64,000 nucleotides of DNA, taken from positions 1 through 64,000 of the forward strand of contig CANJSS010000001.1 of NCBI GenBank assembly GCA_947476955.1, in the 5' to 3' direction. This stretch comes from Flavobacteriales bacterium (GTDB lineage: Bacteria; Bacteroidota; Bacteroidia; Flavobacteriales_D; Crocinitomicaceae). Below the pieces are notes generated by a model. The model did no database searches. It saw nothing but the letters and a program-made list of their open reading frames with translations, and had not been told where the DNA came from. Positions within the stretch are counted from its first letter, which is position 1; every line of letters starts with the position of its first letter. The translations under genes were made by a program, and so were the position numbers. Positions 9,187 to 19,147 of the stretch are shown piece after piece.

Positions 9187-11364
9187 TTATTTTATAACGA
9201 ATGGCAAACTAGATTGCGCGCCACCAACATGGAGAGATAATAGATACATTCCTGCTGAAAGGTTCCTTGTATCCATCAAAACGATATTATTTCCTGAATT
9301 TGACTGTATTTCCATTGTTTGCAGCACCTTTCCGGAGACATCTCGTATGTCAATTTTTGCCTTATCTGCGGTATTTACGGAAAAACGTAAAGTTAATTCT
9401 TCCTCAGTTGGATTGGGAAAAATAGAGATTTCAGCCAAAACACCAGTTTCTGCAATTCCCAGTACAAGTTGATCGGAAGGTGGACCTTTGTACAAATTAA
9501 TGTCATCGATGTAAAAATTATTTCCGTTGCTTCCTTCGAATTCAAATTTAAAACGGAAATTTTCTACAAAATATGCTGAAGTAATATTCACCATGTGAAC
9601 AGTTGTCCATTCAGAAGGAAAAGTTGGCGCCCAGGAACTTAGAGAAAAATCTGGAGAAAGTTGGTTTCCGTGAATTGTTTTTCGTTGAACCCATGATTCG
9701 CCACAGTCGTTTGTAACGAATACTTTGAGCCACTCATCGTTGTTGTTATTTCGTTTGATATATGCATAACGAAAACTCAGCGTAACAGTCTCATTTAATG
9801 GATTAACAGAAGATAAATCGATTGAAGTAGAGATTAATTCATCCGAATTTGATCCATTTTGACCATAATTTTCAAGAAAAGCAGATTGATTACTGGAAAG
9901 TCCTACCGATTGCTCAACCGTAAAAGTATTATTCCCCTCTGCATTATAAACCATCCAATAAGGATTCATCGAGAAATCAGCAAAATTTTCAAATCCTTCC
10001 CAATATGGAATTGTTTGACTTTGGGGTAAAACGGTAATAAAATCATTTTTTGTTTCAGTAGCGGAAAATGCACCGTCTGAGGAAGTCAAAGAGATCTGGT
10101 ATTTACCGCCGGTAAAAAATTGAACGGATGGATTTTGAGAATTAGGGGTAGAACTAGCTAAAATTGCCCAATCTATATTTTCTATTCCTGGAGATATACT
10201 CCATGACCATGTAGTTGGATTATGGAAACTTTGATCGTTCAATTGTATAGTATCACCGCTGCATAAAATTTGTTTCGAAGCCGTGAAATCAGCCTTACAT
10301 AAAATTGTAGGTTCATTAATTCCTGTGGCAAGAATATTTTCAGGAGTTACAATCGCTGCAAGAAAATCAATGTCGATGAAATTTTGCTGCATAATATTCG
10401 CCTGATCGCGGGAAAACATATTTTGGCACGCATTGTAACTCATAAAGTTTTCAATTTGGTCTAAAGCATCAAATCCAAAAACATCATTTACCGGCACTTC
10501 AGCACAACTATTCCATGTTGGCGAACAACTCCAATTTGCGGTTTCCTGAGGCGGTGTATCGCAGCAATAATCACCATTTTGATAACAATCATCCACATGA
10601 CAGCCAGTTGCTCCAGACCAACCAGCATCAAAAATGTGCTGCAAGCCAAGTAAATGTCCCATTTCATGCGTTAATGTTCTACCATCTGAATTCATTGCCG
10701 TTCCAATTGTTCCAAATGAATCATTTCGAATCAAAATACCATAATTTGTTCCACTTGGCCAATAAGGTAAGTATGCGTAGCCTAAAATAATCCCTGCTCC
10801 ATCGTTTGCAATGGAGTTTACAACCCATAAATTTAAGTATTTGTCCATTGGCCATTGATCGGAACCGCCGTTCGCAGAATATTTACAATCGTCGTTCGTA
10901 TAATAGGTTAAATTTGGCGCATTAACCCTAATTATTCCATTTGTACATTCTCCTTGTGGGTCAATTTTCGCAAGTTTAAACAACACATCCATCGAACCTG
11001 CAATACTTTGAAATGGCGCATTAAATGTATTTCGGGTAATCGCACTATCCGCATTTAATCGATTGTAATCGTTGTTTAGAATTTCCAGTCCATTTAAGAC
11101 TTGTGCTTCGGAAATATTACCAATTCCATTATCATGGAGAATATGCACAACCACTGGGATTTCCAATATGCTCTTTTGCACAGAATTATCTTGGCTGGAA
11201 TTATTTGCTGCTTTCACCATACTCTTGTGAATATGGCTTTCAAAAGTTGGGTTATCTGCCTTTAATTGGTTTAGTATTTTGTCTGTTCCGCACCAGTTAG
11301 ATTCTTGGGAAAATCCGTTGTAAGCAAAAAATAAAAAGACAATAAGTGAAGTTAGCTTATTCAT
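9187..11364 (-). CDS. Secreted M43 (pappalysin/cytophagalysin-like) zinc metalloprotease with PKD domain and type A T9SS C-terminal sorting domain
   Basis: Signal peptide; zinc motif HEMGHLLGLQH; PKD-like segment; ISIFPNPTEEELTLRF...GMYLLSLHVGGAQSSLPFVIK. Confidence 0.92.
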   Translation of the reverse strand: MNKLTSLIVFLFFAYNGFSQESNWCGTDKILNQLKADNPTFESHIHKSMVKAANNSSQDNSVQKSILEIPVVVHILHDNGIGNISEAQVLNGLEILNNDYNRLNADSAITRNTFNAPFQSIAGSMDVLFKLAKIDPQGECTNGIIRVNAPNLTYYTNDDCKYSANGGSDQWPMDKYLNLWVVNSIANDGAGIILGYAYLPYWPSGTNYGILIRNDSFGTIGTAMNSDGRTLTHEMGHLLGLQHIFDAGWSGATGCHVDDCYQNGDYCCDTPPQETANWSCSPTWNSCAEVPVNDVFGFDALDQIENFMSYNACQNMFSRDQANIMQQNFIDIDFLAAIVTPENILATGINEPTILCKADFTASKQILCSGDTIQLNDQSFHNPTTWSWSISPGIENIDWAILASSTPNSQNPSVQFFTGGKYQISLTSSDGAFSATETKNDFITVLPQSQTIPYWEGFENFADFSMNPYWMVYNAEGNNTFTVEQSVGLSSNQSAFLENYGQNGSNSDELISTSIDLSSVNPLNETVTLSFRYAYIKRNNNNDEWLKVFVTNDCGESWVQRKTIHGNQLSPDFSLSSWAPTFPSEWTTVHMVNITSAYFVENFRFKFEFEGSNGNNFYIDDINLYKGPPSDQLVLGIAETGVLAEISIFPNPTEEELTLRFSVNTADKAKIDIRDVSGKVLQTMEIQSNSGNNIVLMDTRNLSAGMYLLSLHVGGAQSSLPFVIK

Positions 11365-11378
11365 ATATGTGTAAAATT

Positions 11379-11408
11379 AAAAAAGGTCTCCATGTGAAGA
11401 CCTTTTTT
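11379..11408 (-). terminator. Rho-independent terminator between tandem M43 genes
   Basis: AAAAAAGGTCT-ccatgtga-AGACCTTTTTT, perfect 11-bp stem with A/T flanks. Confidence 0.85.
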
Positions 11409-11422
11409 AAGCGTAAATTTTC

Positions 11423-13588
11423 TTATTTTATTACAAACTGCATAACACTTTTTCCACCTCCAACTTGAAGGGTTAGAAAGTAAATTCCTGCAGAAAGAGT
11501 GGAAGAATCCAACAAAATTAAATTTGATCCTGCGGCTGCTTGAATCGTATTTGTTGTATACATTTTCCCATAAACATCCGTAATTTGAATATTTGCTTGG
11601 GCAGCAGTAGTTGTCGAAAAACGAAGGTTTAATTCTCCTTCCGTCGGATTTGGGAAAAGCTCTACACTGCCGATTTCATTTTGTTCAGATACTCCCAAAA
11701 CAATTTCATCTGAGGCAGCACCTGCATAAATATTTATATCATCTAGAAAAATATTATTTCCCGTTTCTCCTTCAAATTTAAATTTATAACGAAAGTTTTC
11801 TATCCAATATGCCGATGTGATATTTAACATGTGTACAGTTGTCCAATCACTTACATTAGTGGGAGCCCAAGAACTTGAAACAGCAATACTAGAAAGCGAA
11901 TTTCCGCCAATTGTTTTACGAATCACCCATGAATCGCCACAATCATCTGTAACTAGAACTTTTAAATACTCAAAATCTGTACTTAGTTTTTTACGATAGG
12001 CATAGCGAAAACTTAATGTTATTCCCGTTCCAGATGTGATTCCAGAAAGGTCTACCGGCGAAGCGATTAATTCATCTACATTTGGCCCTACTTGTCCGAA
12101 ATTAGAAAGTTTAACCGATTTGGATCCAGAGTGAGCCACGGTATTATCTAAAACGAAAGCACTGTTATTGTTAGCATTAACAATTTCCCAATTTGCTAGA
12201 TTAGACAAGGAGGAATAGTTTTCAAAACCTTCGTAAAATGGCAAGGATGCAGCTGCTGGAAAAACATGTATGTATTGTGTTTTCACTTCAGAATCCGTTG
12301 TTGAACCATCTGTTGCTGTAAGTGTAACTTCATAAATTCCTGGAGTAGAATAGGTCACAATAGGATTTTGACTTGTTGAACTAGCTGGACTTCCAGAAGG
12401 AAAACTCCAAGTCCAACCCGTTGAAACATTGTAAGAATCATCTGTAAATTGAACCTGATCACCAACGCAAACCGAAGTTTTATTTGCTGAAAACTCTGCT
12501 TTACAAAGATAAATCACACCATTTGCACCAGTAGCAAGTAAATTTGCGCTAGTCCATAAGTTACTTCTCCCACCAACATTTGAAGTAATTGCATTGCGCA
12601 TTCGTGTAACTTGCCCTGCGGTAAACATTTTGGAACAATACGAGTAATCCATATAATTTTCAACATTATCTCGAATTGCAAAACCCCAATAGGCATCATC
12701 TGAATTACACGTGTTCGAATTTTGGTTACACGATGTTACACCAATACAATTTGGCGTATCCGTTACTGCATCGTCAGTACTGCAGCTTGTTGTGTTTCCT
12801 GGATTATTGTTTCCTCCCCAAGTATGGTCTAAATTTAACCAATGACCAACTTCATGCGTCAAGGCGCGACTTGTGCTTGTAGAGCTTGTTCCAATTGATC
12901 CAACGTAATCGTGTAGAATCCAAATTCCATTTTGCATGGAAGTAGCAGACCAATTTGATGGTTTCGTGGTATAACCAGCCGCGCCACCAATTTCTCCGCA
13001 AACATAAATATTCATGTATTTATTTCCAGGCCAATTTCCATTATAAACATTATTTCCGGATACGATAGCGTCCACTTGATTACCTCCATCTGCACCGATA
13101 TAACTTAGGGAAGATGCTGTTCTAGTTATGCCAGAAAAACAAGTGCCATTTGGTGCTTTTGTTGCTAATACAAACTCGATTTCAACATCCGAAGGCATTC
13201 CTTGAAATTCAACATTTACATTATTTGCGTCCGCATTTTGCAAACGGTAATCTCTATTGAGGATGAAAAGAGCATCAAGAATTTGTTCGTCTGAAATATT
13301 TTCTATGCCATTGTTATGTAAAACATGAAACACGACAGGAATTTTGTACACTACTCCTTTTGGAGTTGCCGTGTTATTTGCTTCGTGCTGACGTATTTCT
13401 TCGTCTTGCTGCAAAGCTTGCAAATAAGCAGGATTTTGTTTTAACGCATTAGTTCTTTTGTGCTGGTGGCAATATTCTACTGTTTCGCCATCTCTAGCAT
13501 TTGATGCATCAAAGGTAGATGATTGAGAAAACCCTGTTAGATTGGAGATTAAGAAGAAACCCAACAGGAAAATTAAATTTTTTTTCAT
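11423..13588 (-). CDS. Secreted M43 zinc metalloprotease with PKD domain and type A T9SS C-terminal sorting domain (paralog of the 9187-11364 product)
   Basis: Signal peptide; HEVGHWLNLDH; PKD TWSFPSGSPASSTSQNPIVTYSTPGIYEVTLTATDG; VELFPNPTEGELNLRF...GIYFLTLQVGGGKSVMQFVIK. Confidence 0.93.
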   Translation of the reverse strand: MKKNLIFLLGFFLISNLTGFSQSSTFDASNARDGETVEYCHQHKRTNALKQNPAYLQALQQDEEIRQHEANNTATPKGVVYKIPVVFHVLHNNGIENISDEQILDALFILNRDYRLQNADANNVNVEFQGMPSDVEIEFVLATKAPNGTCFSGITRTASSLSYIGADGGNQVDAIVSGNNVYNGNWPGNKYMNIYVCGEIGGAAGYTTKPSNWSATSMQNGIWILHDYVGSIGTSSTSTSRALTHEVGHWLNLDHTWGGNNNPGNTTSCSTDDAVTDTPNCIGVTSCNQNSNTCNSDDAYWGFAIRDNVENYMDYSYCSKMFTAGQVTRMRNAITSNVGGRSNLWTSANLLATGANGVIYLCKAEFSANKTSVCVGDQVQFTDDSYNVSTGWTWSFPSGSPASSTSQNPIVTYSTPGIYEVTLTATDGSTTDSEVKTQYIHVFPAAASLPFYEGFENYSSLSNLANWEIVNANNNSAFVLDNTVAHSGSKSVKLSNFGQVGPNVDELIASPVDLSGITSGTGITLSFRYAYRKKLSTDFEYLKVLVTDDCGDSWVIRKTIGGNSLSSIAVSSSWAPTNVSDWTTVHMLNITSAYWIENFRYKFKFEGETGNNIFLDDINIYAGAASDEIVLGVSEQNEIGSVELFPNPTEGELNLRFSTTTAAQANIQITDVYGKMYTTNTIQAAAGSNLILLDSSTLSAGIYFLTLQVGGGKSVMQFVIK

Positions 13589-13713
13589 AGTATTAATAGT
13601 TTTATTCTAGTTTAAACGGTCCAAGATACTAATTGGTTCGCTTCTAAAGAAATTAAAATTAATAAAAGATTAAAATAATACGTTGGACATTGAAATGCGT
13701 TAGAAAATAGCAA

Positions 13714-14409
13714 CTATTTTTTTAGAGAATATATTACCTCCCCTGAATACGCTTCTTTTAGTAGTTGTATGATTTTTTGAGCTATAAGCTCTGGTTGGAC
13801 TAATTCGCCAGAAGTTTTTAATTCTTTGAATGCTTCGCTACTTGAAAAGCTACTTGTTTTTTTAGATCGAATTTTATTTTGCATTTCAGTGTCAATAACA
13901 CCAGGAGAGAGCGCATATATTCTAACATTTCTTCCGCGTTCTTTTTCCTCTAAATAGATAGTTTCGGAGAAAATATCCAAAGCTGCTTTAGAAGCGCAAT
14001 AGGAAGCCCAAGAAGGAATTGCCCGTTTCCCCGCTCCTGAGCTGATGTTTAGGATGCTTAGACCTTCAGTTGGCGCAAAAGCTTTCAATATTTTTTGGCA
14101 CAAAAGCATTGGCGCTAGCGTATTTGCATTTAATACGGATTGTATATCACTGCTTGTTTGCTCCGATATTCGTTCAATTTCCCCAATGATTCCTGCATTA
14201 TTGACGAATAGAACAGAAGAAGATAATTTTCCAAAGTCAAGTTTATTTACGTGTTCGAGATTCTCCAAATCACAGGAAATAAACCTAAAATTTTTGTCTG
14301 TAAAGGAATGAGAACGACCAATTCCTATAACTTCATTTCCTAACTTTAAAAATTCAGTAGCAAGCGCTTTACCCAAACCTTTTGAAACTCCAGTGATAAA
14401 AACCTGCAT
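13714..14409 (-). CDS. Short-chain dehydrogenase/reductase (SDR) family oxidoreductase
   Basis: FITGVSKGLGKALA, LFVNNAGIIG, YCASKAALD, LSPGVIDTEMQ. Confidence 0.93.
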   Translation of the reverse strand: MQVFITGVSKGLGKALATEFLKLGNEVIGIGRSHSFTDKNFRFISCDLENLEHVNKLDFGKLSSSVLFVNNAGIIGEIERISEQTSSDIQSVLNANTLAPMLLCQKILKAFAPTEGLSILNISSGAGKRAIPSWASYCASKAALDIFSETIYLEEKERGRNVRIYALSPGVIDTEMQNKIRSKKTSSFSSSEAFKELKTSGELVQPELIAQKIIQLLKEAYSGEVIYSLKK

Positions 14410-14456
14410 ATTCTTTAATTTTTCGAAATGGAATTACTTCAAATAAGTAAATGAAA

Positions 14457-15596
14457 CTATGCCAAAGCCATTTTTAAATCGGCAATTAAATCTTCCACAT
14501 CTTCTACACCGACACTCAAACGAATGAGTGAATCGACAACTCCAGTTTTCTCTCTTGCTTCCTTAGGAATGGAGGCATGTGTCATGGTTGCTGGATGTCC
14601 AATTAAAGATTCCACGCCACCAAGCGATTCTGCTAAAGCAAATAATTCAACTTTCTTCACAATTTCTAACGCTTCTTCCAATTTGTTTCCTTTCAAGGTA
14701 AAAGAAATCATTCCTCCAAATCCGCGCATTTGCTTTTTAGCCACATCGTGGTTCGGATGGTTTTCAAATCCTGGCCAGTAGACTTTTTCGATTTTTGGAT
14801 GTGTTTCTAGAAAACGTGCTATAACTTCGCCATTTTCGCAATGTCTTTGCACCCGCAAATGCAACGTTTTAATTCCTCGTAGCACTAAAAATGAATCCAT
14901 CGGAGCAGTTACAGCGCCAGTGGAATTTTGAATTCGGTACATTTCACCTGCGATTTTTTCGTCGCTGCAAACCAAAGCGCCCATTACAACATCGGAGTGT
15001 CCACCAAGGTATTTTGTAACGGAATGCATAACGATATCCGCACCAAGATCTAATGGATTCTGTAAATATGGCGTTGCAAATGTATTATCAACGCACAATA
15101 GTGCATGCGCTTTTTTTGCAATGGCAGACATTGCTTCAATATCGATAATATTCATCATTGGGTTTGTTGGCGTTTCCACCCAAATCATTTTTGTTTTTTC
15201 ATTCACAAGCGCTTCAACCGCTTTCGGATTTTGCATGTCCACAAAATGAAAAACAATTCCATATTTTGCAAAAATTGTCGTAAATAATCGATACGAGCCG
15301 CCATATAAGTCATTCGTTGAAATTACTTCATCGCCTGGATTCAGCATTTTTATGACACAATCAATCGCTGCAAGACCGGAACCAAAACAAGCGCCAAATT
15401 TCCCGTTTTCAATAGCTGCGATATTTTTTTCCAATGCATGACGTGTTGGATTTAAGGTTCTGGAATATTCGTATCCTTTATGGTTTCCAACACCTGCCTG
15501 AACATACGTTGATGTTTGATAAATTGGAGTCATGATTGCTCCTGTCGATTCATCAGGATGAACACCTGCATGGATTGCTTTTGTACCGAATTTCAT
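14457..15596 (-). CDS. metB: Cystathionine gamma-synthase / gamma-lyase family PLP-dependent enzyme
   Basis: KAIHAGVHPDESTGAIMTPIYQTSTYVQ, YSRTLNPTR, VDNTFATPYLQNPLDLGADIVMHSVTKYLGGHSD. Confidence 0.93.
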   Translation of the reverse strand: MKFGTKAIHAGVHPDESTGAIMTPIYQTSTYVQAGVGNHKGYEYSRTLNPTRHALEKNIAAIENGKFGACFGSGLAAIDCVIKMLNPGDEVISTNDLYGGSYRLFTTIFAKYGIVFHFVDMQNPKAVEALVNEKTKMIWVETPTNPMMNIIDIEAMSAIAKKAHALLCVDNTFATPYLQNPLDLGADIVMHSVTKYLGGHSDVVMGALVCSDEKIAGEMYRIQNSTGAVTAPMDSFLVLRGIKTLHLRVQRHCENGEVIARFLETHPKIEKVYWPGFENHPNHDVAKKQMRGFGGMISFTLKGNKLEEALEIVKKVELFALAESLGGVESLIGHPATMTHASIPKEAREKTGVVDSLIRLSVGVEDVEDLIADLKMALA

Positions 15597-15640
15597 TGCG
15601 TGCTAATTTTTTTATTTATGGCACAAATGTAAGTCTTAAA

Positions 15641-18600
15641 TTGACATTTTATGAATTGCTAATTGACAATTTTAGAAGCGAAGAAAGTTTTCTTAATTTT
15701 AGCACGGTGAGTGAAAGTGTGAAACATACAATTATGCAATTGTTGCAGGATGCAAGTCAGTTCAATACGAATGATGTATTGGTCAATTTGGATCACAATT
15801 CCATTTTTTTAATAACACAAGAAAGCAATCAAACAGAGAGACTGCAATTTGATTATGCAGATCCAGTTATTAAATCAATTCTATTCCGAGCAAATAAAAC
15901 AGAAAAGGAGCAAGGTATTTTCCCATTGTGTACGACTCAAGGTTCAATAGAATGGGAGTTCAAGAATACTATTGTTCGCTCACCATTGTTCATCCATCCA
16001 TGTGAAGTTGAAATCTCAAAAGTGAATGGAATGGTAAAAATTCAAGCGATTGAAGATGCTGTTTTTGTGAATCCTTTCGTTGTTAATCGTTTACAAAAAG
16101 AGTTTAACATCTTGCTTCCAACCGTTATGCTAACGCTGGTAGAATTAACGGATTTTTTAATGCAACAGAATTTTACTAATGTAGAATATAACACACGCTA
16201 TTTTGGAAATTTTCACCACCATCGCTTTGAAATAATAAAGGAATTAGAGGAATTAAAGAATATGGATTATTCCTCCGCGCTTTCTAATTTATTAGGCGAT
16301 GAAAGCGTTAATTCTAGTTCTAAATTGACTTTAGGCAATGAATTACTTTTTCCTGCAGATGCAGATCAATTGAAAGTTTTCAGCACTTTTAAAGAAAATC
16401 ACACGGTTGTTCAAGGGCCACCTGGAACAGGTAAATCGCAGGTTCTGACAAATTTATTAGGGAAATTGTTGCGCCAATCGAGCTCAGCAATTGTGGTTTC
16501 CGAAAAGCGAGTTGCTTTGGAAGTTTTACAGAAAAAATTACAGCAATTTGGCCTGGGCGATATGTGCTTTATTGCAACATCGGAGACCTTAACAAAAGAT
16601 ATTTTAGTTGCTTTGAAAAATAGTTGGAAGGAATTGGAGCAATCTGAAAGCAAGGAACCAAAACCAAATTTGAGGTTATCCGAACAATATGCGGATCAAT
16701 TGCAACAGCAGCTTGATGTGTTGAATAAAGACCAATTGATTGGAGGAATTAGTTATGCTTCTTTTGCTGATTATACCGCAAATAAGGATATTGAAACCGT
16801 TTCTTTTTTGAGTGATTTACCGGAAATGAACGATTGGCTCTTCTGCACAGAGATTGTTCAGAAGTTGTATGCTGAAAATTTAGCGCCACTAGTTGGAGCA
16901 ATTTCTCCAGGGCTAATTCAACAAGAATTTTTTAAACAGTTGGATCGTTCGATACTGCAAAATTTAAAGGATCTGGAAAAAGTCAAAGCAAATTTTGAAA
17001 TCAACACCTGGTTGGATCTTCAAAAAGCAATGAAAAAGGCGGCGGTTTGTCATCTCTTTAATACAGAAACCTTTCGCAAACATTCAGCTCTATTAACGCC
17101 AAATTCCAAAGATCAAAAACGTTTTTTAAGCCTTAGAAAAAAATTCCTGCAAGTACATTTTGTACAAAGTAACTTCGACTTGGAAAAGGTACACTGGAAG
17201 AAAATGCCTTCGCTTATAGAAACAGAATTATTGCTCGAATTGGCTCAAAACACATCCTTGTTTGGGAAATGGAAATTTGTAAAATTATGGAGAAGGCATA
17301 CTAATTTATCGATAAATAGAGCGAAAGATATTCTCCATAAATGGAAGCAATATTTGGTTAATTTAAATTCTATTTCTCAAATAAAAGTTGAATTATGCGA
17401 AATAGGCATAGATGATGTAGAATCTGAATTAGGATTAATTCACCAGCAAATTCATTTATTCACCTCTGAAGATAGATCCGAATGGCTGAATATTTCAGAG
17501 AAGGAGCGACAAGTTTTTTCAGAATATAATGGTTTACTTAACCAGCTTTTTTCACAGTTAAAAACGAATTTCCGTATAGAAGAAGACACCAACCTTCAAG
17601 CGTTTTTAACCAATGTAATAACTAATTTTTCAGCCTTGATGTACCTGCACACTGCTCTGAAAAATATACCGGAAGTAGTTTTGCGCAACCTAAAATACCA
17701 AGCAGATTTTAATACTTTTGATCTTGCAGTGTGCAAAAGTAATTGGGTGAAATTCACAGCACAGTTTCCAGCTTTTTCTAAATTTCAAACGAAAGATTTA
17801 CAGGATAAATGCCATACTATACTTGAAAATAGAGCTGAGGAATCTATTTTCTTAGCGCAATCCATCCGATGGAATCAAGCGGAACGTTTTAGATACTACC
17901 ACAAACTTCTTCAAATTTCACCAGCAAAACTAACTGTAACGGAAAAAGAGTTGCGATCCAGATTAAAGCGCGGGAAAGCTTTATTGGTCAAAGAATTTAA
18001 TAAGGCAAGAAACCATCCAACGTTGCGGGAATTATTTGCTTCTGATGCGCAAGAATGGCTCCGTTTATTTAAGCCTATTTGGTTAAGTAATCCGGCGCAA
18101 ATTGCCAAGTGTTTTCCCATGCAAAAAGGGCTTTTTGATGTTGCAATTTTTGACGAAGCAAGTCAGATTCCACTACAAAATGCGCTTGGAACGGTTCAGC
18201 GAGCGAATCATATTTTAATCGCAGGCGATCAGCAGCAAATGGGTCCAAGTACCTTTTTTAAAGTTACATCTGGTGAAGTAGTTGATCTTTTGCACCAAGC
18301 GAGTTTTTATTGGAAAAATGTTCGTTTGAATCACCATTATCGAAGTGAGCATCCAGCATTGATACATTTTTCGAACACGTATTTTTATAACAATCAACTC
18401 CTTTCCTTTCCTTCTTTTAAGCAAGAAAAAGAACCGATTTCTTGGCATTACATTGAAAAAGGCATTTTTGACGAGCGAAAAAATCAGGAGGAAGCAAAAC
18501 AAGTAGCTGCATATATTTCTACTCAAATAGACAGTATAGACAATCTCGGAATTGTTGCCTTTTCAGAATTACAGTTAGCAGAAATATTTTCTTGTTTAAA

Positions 18601-19078
18601 CCCAAAAATCCAAGAAAAGTTGGAGGCTAGAATGGAAGAAAATACTGCGTTTTTTAAAGCTTTGGAAAATGTGCAAGGCGAAGAATGCGACCATTTAATC
18701 ATCAGTTTGGGGTATGGAAAAAATGAAAATGGTGAATTTCACATGCGATTTGGTCCTTTGAACACGAAAAATGGTTCTAAGCGTTTGAATGTTTTGCTTA
18801 CGCGCGCGCGCAAAAAAATGGATTTCTTTTCATCCGTTAAAGCTTCTGATTTTAAAGTAAGTTCTAATGAAGCGATTAATCTTTTGCGCCTTTTTCTTTT
18901 GCAACTAGAAAATAAACAGGAAAGTGGCAATGAAATAGAATTTCCTATGGCTTTACATCCAAAAGTTGAAGGAAATAAAGTGATTTTTGAGCGTATTTAC
19001 ACTTCCATTACGCAAGCAGAAGAGTTGGTGACATTCATCCAAATAATGGAAAACAGAGGCTGGTCCGTTCAAATATAA
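15641..19078 (+). CDS. Large SF1 (UPF1/DNA2-NAM7-like) helicase / AAA-domain protein
   Basis: Walker A QGPPGTGKSQVL; FDEASQIPLQNAL; AGDQQQMGP; NHHYRSEHPALI; KRLNVLLTRARKKM. The ORF-track start (15536) lies antisense in metB; an in-frame TTG at 15641 is more plausible. Confidence 0.85.
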   Translation: MTFYELLIDNFRSEESFLNFSTVSESVKHTIMQLLQDASQFNTNDVLVNLDHNSIFLITQESNQTERLQFDYADPVIKSILFRANKTEKEQGIFPLCTTQGSIEWEFKNTIVRSPLFIHPCEVEISKVNGMVKIQAIEDAVFVNPFVVNRLQKEFNILLPTVMLTLVELTDFLMQQNFTNVEYNTRYFGNFHHHRFEIIKELEELKNMDYSSALSNLLGDESVNSSSKLTLGNELLFPADADQLKVFSTFKENHTVVQGPPGTGKSQVLTNLLGKLLRQSSSAIVVSEKRVALEVLQKKLQQFGLGDMCFIATSETLTKDILVALKNSWKELEQSESKEPKPNLRLSEQYADQLQQQLDVLNKDQLIGGISYASFADYTANKDIETVSFLSDLPEMNDWLFCTEIVQKLYAENLAPLVGAISPGLIQQEFFKQLDRSILQNLKDLEKVKANFEINTWLDLQKAMKKAAVCHLFNTETFRKHSALLTPNSKDQKRFLSLRKKFLQVHFVQSNFDLEKVHWKKMPSLIETELLLELAQNTSLFGKWKFVKLWRRHTNLSINRAKDILHKWKQYLVNLNSISQIKVELCEIGIDDVESELGLIHQQIHLFTSEDRSEWLNISEKERQVFSEYNGLLNQLFSQLKTNFRIEEDTNLQAFLTNVITNFSALMYLHTALKNIPEVVLRNLKYQADFNTFDLAVCKSNWVKFTAQFPAFSKFQTKDLQDKCHTILENRAEESIFLAQSIRWNQAERFRYYHKLLQISPAKLTVTEKELRSRLKRGKALLVKEFNKARNHPTLRELFASDAQEWLRLFKPIWLSNPAQIAKCFPMQKGLFDVAIFDEASQIPLQNALGTVQRANHILIAGDQQQMGPSTFFKVTSGEVVDLLHQASFYWKNVRLNHHYRSEHPALIHFSNTYFYNNQLLSFPSFKQEKEPISWHYIEKGIFDERKNQEEAKQVAAYISTQIDSIDNLGIVAFSELQLAEIFSCLNPKIQEKLEARMEENTAFFKALENVQGEECDHLIISLGYGKNENGEFHMRFGPLNTKNGSKRLNVLLTRARKKMDFFSSVKASDFKVSSNEAINLLRLFLLQLENKQESGNEIEFPMALHPKVEGNKVIFERIYTSITQAEELVTFIQIMENRGWSVQI

Positions 19079-19147
19079 ACTGCATTTAGTTGCATTTTTT
19101 GCTTCAAACGGACTCCCATAAATTTTATTTCTCTGATTCCCTAAAGG

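Noticed and set aside
18801-18811. Alternating CGCGCGCGCGC tract in the helicase gene (Z-DNA-like)
   Set aside because: It simply encodes the conserved TRARKK helicase motif VI; too short for a structural claim.
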